Source: Gigantopelta aegis
Lineage: Eukaryota > Mollusca > Gastropoda > Neomphalida > Peltospiridae
Length of the DNA stretch: 64,000 nucleotides
Assembly: GCF_016097555.1 (NCBI RefSeq)
Contig: NC_054701.1
Coordinates: 59,489,676 to 59,553,675 of the forward strand
Direction: 5' to 3'
Below the pieces are notes generated by a model, which ran no database searches, was not told the DNA's origin, and saw only the letters and a list, made by a program, of their open reading frames with translations. Shown here piece after piece: positions 60,701 through 64,000 of the stretch; the stretch's first letter is position 1; the number at the start of each line of letters is the position of its first letter. The translations under genes and the position numbers were made by a program.

Positions 60701-63203
60701 TTTGAAAATTTCGCCCAACGTAAACGCCTTACAGAAATCTATAATAGGCCTATTACAAAAACGTACGAATATTTGTGTTTTGTATTAAGCAAGTTATCAA
60801 CTTTTTTAACTGGATAAGATCTGTTGGTATAATATAAATTAACCTACGGAATTCGACGAGAAGTTGCGATTGAAATAATCACTGGTTGACTTTGAGTCAA
60901 CTACACGAGTAACGCACCTGCACGTTCGCAGTCATCTGATCAAGTGCCCATATTTGAGGTCGAAAATGTTCAAGGCAGTTACAGTACTTTGTATTGATCA
61001 CATATCTGGCGGAGTTCAATTTGTCAGTGACGACAACAACTGTGTTATGCACGTCGATACCCCAAAGTCAGTCTCGACCACCTTCCCTAATACCATTCAC
61101 GGATATAACCGAGATATTGCCGGCAATTTTCGCAAATATATTTCACGGAAATGACCGAAAGGGCGCCATTGTTGTAAGTAGGATTATGGGATACAAAATG
61201 GATGCGCCCATAAGATAAAAGTTATCGTTTTCATGTGGCGAACAGATTACGAAATGCATACGCAAAATTCAACTTGAGTCTGACTGTGGTAGACAACAGG
61301 ATACTAGTATACGCAATACATAGTACTTGAAAAATATTAGCATGCACCGCGTGCACCCAGTTTTAAAAGTTACATGCACACGCAAAAATCAGCATGCACC
61401 GGTGCATGTACTAACACTGCATTTCGAGCCCTGACATACACACAGTCATACACATACACACAGAAACTAGACTCTAGTCCATGATGCCGCCACCACCAAG
61501 AAAAAAGATCAAACTATATTCATTGATGATACAAGACCTGGAGTTCTTGGGAATATTTAAACAATCATTTTCATTCAGTCCCTGCAGGAGATGAGCTTTT
61601 AAATGGACATGTGCTTTATTTAAACCTGTTGAACAATTCTAGACTGACAGAAACGGACGAATCAATTAAATGCAAGTTTTCACAGGAACAAGCTCAATTT
61701 ATACCCGTGTTAAAAAACAAAAAACAAAGAGGGTTGGTGAACAGAACAGTAAAGAAGTTTAGAAAATTAAGCAATAAAAATGAATTTGACAGATTCATTG
61801 CCATTTGCAGCGAGCCGTTTTTAGTGACCTGCACTTTGCCCAGTGGACTATTCAGTCATTCAGATGAAGTTAAGGATCCATCATCAAGTACCAATGATAG
61901 AACAGTTCTGTCACCACGTTTTGATGAGAATGTTCCACCAGCAAGTACATTTAAAATTTCCAAGCTACACTGCCCTTCATGTGACAAATTAAAAAAAAGT
62001 AAACATGCAAAAACAACATCTAGTCGTGACCAACCTTCTTCGAACAAAACTGCATAAAAAACAATGTGTAACTGCTAAGAGTTTTACTAGTAAATCAGAA
62101 AAAGAATATTAGAATTGAAACACTGAAAACATGTTTACAAAGTTCTACATGTGCACATAAGGCCAAAGTCAGAAATATAATAAGAAAGAACAAATAACAA
62201 GAAGCTGATGTAGAAATTGATGCATTAAAGAATAGACTGTAAACAAAACATGAACAGGTTGGCATACTGGAAGATGAAAATAATATCTTGAAAGAGCAGT
62301 TGGAAGGCAGTTTAGTCATTGAAAAAATGCAGCAGTGGGATTTGTGTTGAATGCACTACCTTCCCTGAAAGTTTCATTAGAATCTATCCAATTTTTTTAA
62401 AGTTATGACAGTTTGTGTTCAAAGTGAACCGTAATAAAGTGTTTTATTTTGGTAAAAAATTTAATTAAAATTATTAATTAGGTAACAACTTAAACTATGA
62501 ACTAACAGAAAACTGCACCAAAAGGCTCTATGTTGAATTAACTACCTTCCCTGAAAGTTTCATTAGAATAGAATCTATCTAAAATTTAAAAAGTTATGAT
62601 ACTTTCTGTATTAAAAGTTACCGGTAATTAATCGAAAAGGTCACTTTTCTTTTGTTTTAGTAGTAAAACAAAGCCAAAAAATGGGCATGGTCCCACGTCT
62701 TGAAAATGTCGTAACTTTTTAAATATTGAACCTAGAAAAAAAATTAAAACTGCATTTTAAAGCATTTCCTGGGCTCTGTAGAATGATAACTGATTTATCT
62801 CTATCTTTGTAGGTTAAATTGTTTTGGTCACATACCTATAAATTGTAATTTTCTTAACCCTGTCAACCATGTAACATAATAGTTTTATTTGATACCGATA
62901 GTCTGTATAAAGTTTTGAAAACAATTTAATGTACTTATCATATCTATACAAATAAAAAAAAAAAAGACAAGGCCGGTCATTCTGACATTTTAACTTGTTT
63001 TGAAGCATGAAATTTGCAAGGAATGCAATTTCATAATCACTTAGAGGCGATACCAAATGTATAATCATAATGATGAATTACTAAACTCTAAATCACTACA
63101 TTACATTTCAAAACGTAAATATAGACCAATTAACCTGCTGAAATTTATCAACATTTGATGTATTGCTATCTGCATCGTCCGAATAACCTGCCAACATATC
63201 CAT
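44327..63203 (-). CDS. RSRC2: Arginine/serine-rich coiled-coil protein 2, nine predicted coding exons
   Basis: Minus-strand coding exons: 63203-63135, 58523-58217, 52843-52752, 51301-51242, 49514-49266, 47698-47182, 46873-46761, 45688-45563 and 44599-44327. All borders are GT/AG and phases match, totalling 601 codons (human RSRC2 is about 434). The RS-dipeptide region and the C-terminal block are unmistakable: VTPQMALLQTMAAMH, VPKYYNPAAVNPLKYAEQ, KRKLLWAKNK, AAKFRKLMGMKEG and THTQRGVGLGFGS, matching human VPSYYNPAAVNPMKFAEQ, KFRKLMGIK and THTQRGMGLGF. RSRC2 is a nuclear protein associated with splicing factors; its mechanism is poorly known. The first two exons are less certain: the 58217 donor (GTTCTG) is weak. 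The gene is tail to tail with Deltex. Confidence 0.88.
44755..45030 (+). repeat. Dispersed repeat with GGGCCATAACTCTGT core, in RSRC2 intron
   Basis: CAAGCATTCTGAGCGTACTG, ACAAGGGCCATAACTCTGTA, TGTATGTGGGACAGACAAGG and AAAGACTAATAATT follow the order seen at 3480-3783. Confidence 0.65.
45122..45400 (+). mobile_element. Diverged tRNA-headed SINE (family E)
   Basis: The head ATAGCCGAGCTCAGTGGTAG fits an A-box region and is followed by GAACTGATCACCCATGG in the B-box position. The body keeps ATGCATATAAAAGATCCTTA and TTTCCTCTCACTATCTAGAC of the A/B families but is strongly diverged. It is probably an older relative. Confidence 0.6.
45872..46076 (+). mobile_element. SINE family B, internally deleted
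   Basis: Head start GGGGTGGGACATAGCC joins at once to ATTGGGCTATTTCTCATTCC, skipping the B box. It continues with AGTGCACCACGACTGG, GATGGTGCATATAAAAGATC and the family B 3' domain to GATGATTCATAAATCAA. Confidence 0.8.
47182..49514 (-). CDS. RSRC2: RSRC2 RS-domain exons
   Basis: The exon at 49514-49266 encodes DASSPKSRSTSPAGQ, then a run of RS/KS dipeptides (SRSSSRSRSPSPVEKSKSRS), ending GSD. The exon at 47698-47182 encodes KRHRRSRSRSHDRKRPSRER, more than 100 residues of RS/RD/SR repeats, then PVNFKEKMRQQLFNASKLLV. Other reading frames across these exons look acidic or Cys-rich and are shadows of the repetitive codons. Confidence 0.93.
48038..48300 (-). mobile_element. SINE family B fragment with internal duplication
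   Basis: The reverse complement shows the family B tail and 3' domain. The segment ATTAATTAATTAATCAT with CGGCTACTGAATGTCAAAC occurs twice in tandem (about 48080-48160), differing by a few bases. The head is missing. Confidence 0.75.
48563..48878 (-). mobile_element. SINE family A, near full length
   Basis: Minus strand: GGGTGGTATGTAGCCCAGTG head, ATCCATCCCTGTCGGTGG, TTTCTCGTCCAGCCAGTGCT, TAGCCCATGAAGTGGCGACA and the tail GAATGCATCGTTAAATAAAA. Flanks resemble each other weakly (AAAAAAATTTG, AAAAAATATTTG). Confidence 0.88.
50152..50347 (-). mobile_element. SINE family B fragment
   Basis: Reverse complement: CATGACTGGTATATCAAATG, GGATAGTGCATATAACAGGT, AATGTAGTGGATTTCCTCTC and a tail GGTGTCGTTAAGCAAAATAA. 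The head is missing. Confidence 0.75.
50348..51241. other. RSRC2 intron, unique sequence
   Basis: No repeat copy or coding segment was recognised here. Confidence 0.4.
51242..63203 (-). CDS. RSRC2: RSRC2 5' exons (N-terminal part, less certain)
   Basis: 63203-63135 encodes MDMLAGYSDDADSNTSNVDK with FQQ. 58523-58217 encodes MPTKLDGGSLNDNASNLEAE, WESFEKMIGG, a Pro-rich part, APMDLDSDDDESMP and a Ser run. 52843-52752 encodes KSAGHSRNCAMPRAYASVSE with EKIEDENPLK. 51301-51242 encodes SILRPGRNITAGDNGFVVTS. All junction phases fit (0, 1, 0, 0). Human RSRC2 has no obvious counterpart of the acidic N-terminus; it faintly recalls the acidic start of FNBP4. Alternatives are a separate first-exon set, or initiation at the Met in AMPRAYA. 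Confidence 0.5.
51737..51771. repeat. (TA)n microsatellite in RSRC2 intron
   Basis: A pure TA run of about 35 bp. The rest of the intron between 51302 and 52751 shows nothing recognisable, apart from a possible SINE-head remnant (GGCGACGGCTCAGTTGTAGG) near 52592. Confidence 0.9.
53416..53813 (-). mobile_element. SINE family C, full length, with 14-bp target-site duplication
   Basis: Minus strand: head ACCGGCCTCGGTGGCGTCGT, CTACAGGCTGGTAGGTACTG, B box GGGTTCGGATCCC, body ATTTTTAATCCAGATACCGA and GTGATCCATAACTGGTTCAA, 3' domain GACGTCCAATAGCCGAGGAT and tail AGTGGCGTCGTTAAATAAAA. TCCAAGACTTTAGA flanks it perfectly at 53402-53415 and 53814-53827. It is the best family C reference in this window. 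Confidence 0.95.
53828..55873. other. RSRC2 intron; fragments of the GGGACAGA dispersed repeat
   Basis: 54050-54170 matches the 3' half of the repeat at 3480-3783 (GCATTGTGAAAAAATGTTTG, CAGTCCACTTCGGTTGGACT, AGGGGACTAATAAT). The 5' half lies at 53270-53415, beyond the SINE C. Positions 54180-55800 show no recognisable feature. Near 55810 is a tRNA-head-like fragment (GAGCGAGCGACGGTTCAGTT). Confidence 0.45.
55874..56082 (-). mobile_element. SINE family B fragment
   Basis: Reverse complement: CCAGCCAGTGCACCATGACT, GGGATGGTGCATATTAAAGA, AATGTAGCAGGTTTCCTCTA and AAATTACCAAATGTTTGACA. The head is missing. Confidence 0.75.
56083..58136. other. RSRC2 intron, unique sequence
   Basis: No coding segment or repeat copy was recognised apart from short A-rich runs (for example 56937-56965). 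Confidence 0.4.
59112..59163. mobile_element. MITE family M3 terminal fragment
   Basis: CAGGGCTTCTAGATTATGGT and ACTCCCATGGCTAGTGATAT match one end of the M3 elements at 24916 and 33831. It is cut off where the duplicated sequence at 59164 begins. Confidence 0.7.
59164..59511 (-). repeat. Second copy of the polyA-tailed sequence end, carrying a foldback element
   Basis: Outside the foldback, 59164-59283 is about 95 percent identical, in reverse complement, to 62842-62962 (TGATAAGTACATTAAATTGT, ACTTTATACAGACTATCGGT, CATGGTTGACAGGGTTAAGA). After the foldback the match resumes briefly with TAGGTACGTGATC against TAGGTATGTGACC. Confidence 0.8.
59282..59499. mobile_element. Foldback transposon with long terminal inverted repeats and TA target site
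   Basis: The left arm (59282-59362) and right arm (59428-59499) are reverse complements over more than 70 bp (shared wording: GTAGTTTTACCTGTATGGTT, TTTCGATTACATGAG), apart from a short insertion in the left arm and a single mismatch. The element is bounded as TA-CAATTTAG...CTAAATTG-TA. The 65-bp loop is unrelated. It is non-coding. Confidence 0.85.
60400..61433. mobile_element. Inverted-ended element inserted in a CA microsatellite
   Basis: A CA run (60400-60425) breaks at CAGGGCTAGAAATG and resumes after GCATTTCGAGCCCTG at 61434 (ACATACACACAG). The two are inverted termini. Just inside each end are palindromic words: TGCACCAGGTGCA on the left, GCACCGCGTGCAC and CATGCACCGGTGCATG on the right. 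The 1-kb interior has no coding frame I recognise. Confidence 0.7.
61480..62962 (+). pseudogene. PolyA-tailed sequence with a decayed reading frame of unknown family
   Basis: An open stretch at 61611-62057 encodes a basic, Cys-containing segment (LNNSRLTETDESIKCKFSQE, NKKQRGLVNRTVKKFRKLSN, KLHCPSCDKLKKSKHAK). Pieces of a Lys/Glu-rich coiled coil follow (GILEDENNILKEQLEGS). Further on is non-coding sequence ending in CAAATAAAAAAAAAAAAG at about 62945-62962. That order (frame, UTR, A tail) and a second, shorter copy of its 3' end at 59164-59511 suggest an mRNA-derived or LINE-like retrocopy. It is broken in several places and I do not recognise the family. It lies antisense within the putative first intron of RSRC2. 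Confidence 0.45.
62345..62620 (+). repeat. Imperfect tandem duplication of about 185 bp
   Basis: The segment with ACTACCTTCCCTGAAAGTTT and CATTAGAA-TCTATC occurs near 62358 and again near 62542, each followed by AAAGTTATGA. It lies in the 3' non-coding part of the polyA-tailed sequence. Confidence 0.7.
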
Positions 63204-63260
63204 CTTTACAAGATGGCGTCGTCAATAGTAAAGTCCCCGGATGTTTCGAATCGTGCGTGT
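63190..63260 (-). promoter_or_regulatory. RSRC2: Putative RSRC2 core promoter and 5' UTR with YY1-like motif
   Basis: Immediately upstream of the predicted ATG (63203) the plus strand reads CAAGATGGCGTCGTC (63210-63224), a good match to the YY1 core AAGATGGCG, which often sits at start sites of TATA-less housekeeping genes. The local sequence is less AT-rich than its surroundings. Transcription would run leftwards. Confidence 0.4.
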
Positions 63261-63346
63261 CCCGATACGAAATGATTTTCGTACCAGGGGCTTTTCGTAC
63301 CAAAGACATTGTGTGCCATCAATATCGTACCACGTCATGCATGTTG

Positions 63347-63480
63347 CGTTACCGTAGTCACATGTATCCCCAAACAATGACATCGTATATGTTATACTTA
63401 CGTTATATAATATATATGTAACTATAGTATTTTTATTAGGGGTTTCTGTTTGGGGGTACCTATGACCGTACTCACGTCAT
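63347..63480. repeat. Imperfect inverted repeat upstream of RSRC2
   Basis: ACCGTAGTCACATGTATCCC with CAAACA on the left is mirrored by TGTTTGGGGGTACCTATGAC with CGTA on the right. It is short and possibly a MITE remnant. Confidence 0.35.
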
Positions 63481-63599
63481 ATTATAACTTACTATATCTC
63501 CTGCAAAGCTATCGATTAACATAATTTTATACAGTAGTCAAAACTAAGTTCCAAAATAGTATTTGCAAATTTCTGATACAGACCCATTCATGCATATTT

Positions 63600-63800
63600 T
63601 ACCGGAGAGGAAATATCGTAGGTTCAAATCCCCCACCGCCCCAAAAGTACCCAACAAAGTCTGTTGAATGTGCTGTGTTGTCTGTGGGAAGGTGGTCATA
63701 ACAGTTCCCTTGAAGCTAGTGTGTGTGTGTGTGTGGGGGGGGGGGGGGGATATAGCGGCCAGTTTCTTCTGAAAACTGTCAGAAATTTGTTTATATTCAA
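63600..63800 (+). mobile_element. Diverged SINE remnant
   Basis: A B-box-like GTAGGTTCAAATCCCCCACC is followed by GTTGTCTGTGGGAAGGTGGT and TTCTTCTGAAAACTGTC, echoing the A/B SINE order at low identity. A TG/G run (63718-63749) interrupts it. Confidence 0.4.
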
Positions 63801-63815
63801 AAGTCAATACCGTAA

Positions 63816-64000
63816 TTAAAGGGACATGCCCTTGTTTTTAAACACCAAGGCATATTTCTGACTATTATAGCCGTTTTTGATAACTGAAATCATACTTTAT
63901 TTAGATTTTATGGTTTAGATTATCAGCTTTCCGTACATTTGAAGTGTTTTTGGTCATCATTGTGTTTTTAATATCACAAAATTCATTTTTCATATTTTTA
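63816..64000 (+). mobile_element. TTAA MITE family M6, cut by window end
   Basis: It starts TTAAAGGGACATGCCCTTGT and continues AAACACCAAGGCATATTTCT, TTTTTGATAACTGAAATCAT and TTTTGGTCATCATTGTGTTT, matching 31921-32297. The right end lies outside the window. Confidence 0.85.

Noticed and set aside
58217-63203. Identification of the two 5' exons as FNBP4
   Set aside because: The acidic start is only loosely similar and no WW domain follows, so the FNBP4 name is not supported.

Overview
This window is AT-rich, intron-bearing animal DNA, packed with tRNA-derived SINEs, small inverted-repeat DNA transposons and two LINE fragments. The gene models and the SINE style (a tRNA-like head, a shared central domain, and tails ending in a GTCGTTAAATAAAACA-type motif) point to a lophotrochozoan, most likely a mollusc. 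I cannot name the species from sequence alone.

Three host genes can be reconstructed exon by exon with consistent splice phases. (1) CCDC92, minus strand, 15894-19188, three coding exons, 299 codons: a centriole/cilium-associated coiled-coil protein. (2) A Deltex-type E3 ubiquitin ligase (DTX1/2/4 group), plus strand, 23593-38766, nine coding exons, 698 codons, with WWE-WWE-linker-RING-DTC architecture. (3) RSRC2, minus strand, 44327 to at least 52843, and probably to a first exon at 63135-63203; nine exons would give 601 codons. CCDC92 and Deltex are head to head; Deltex and RSRC2 are tail to tail. Human DTX1, RSRC2 and CCDC92 all lie on 12q24 (from memory), so this may be a piece of an old bilaterian linkage group.

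Layout: 1-12440 is intergenic and repeat-rich, with a LINE RNase H fragment, many SINEs, MITEs and a Tc1/mariner relic. 12440-15893 is SINE-poor and may be the CCDC92 3' UTR and downstream flank. 15894-19188 is CCDC92. 19400-23592 holds a 5'-truncated LINE and other repeats. 23593-38766 is Deltex, whose introns carry nested MITEs, SINEs and a striking double tandem array (36195-37075) between two head-to-head SINEs. 38767-44326 is intergenic, with a TTAA MITE, a foldback and a nested 333-bp duplication. 44327-63203 is RSRC2 with its long 5' introns, which contain a foldback transposon, a polyA-tailed unknown sequence with a decayed reading frame, and an element inserted in a CA microsatellite. 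63204-64000 holds the putative RSRC2 promoter and the start of another MITE.

No rRNA, credible stand-alone tRNA gene, CRISPR array, virus-derived element or prokaryotic operon was seen. I did not find a new multi-gene system. The most unusual structures are the paired tandem arrays in the Deltex intron, the foldback element with a paired nearly empty site 3.4 kb away, and the polyA-tailed unknown sequence.
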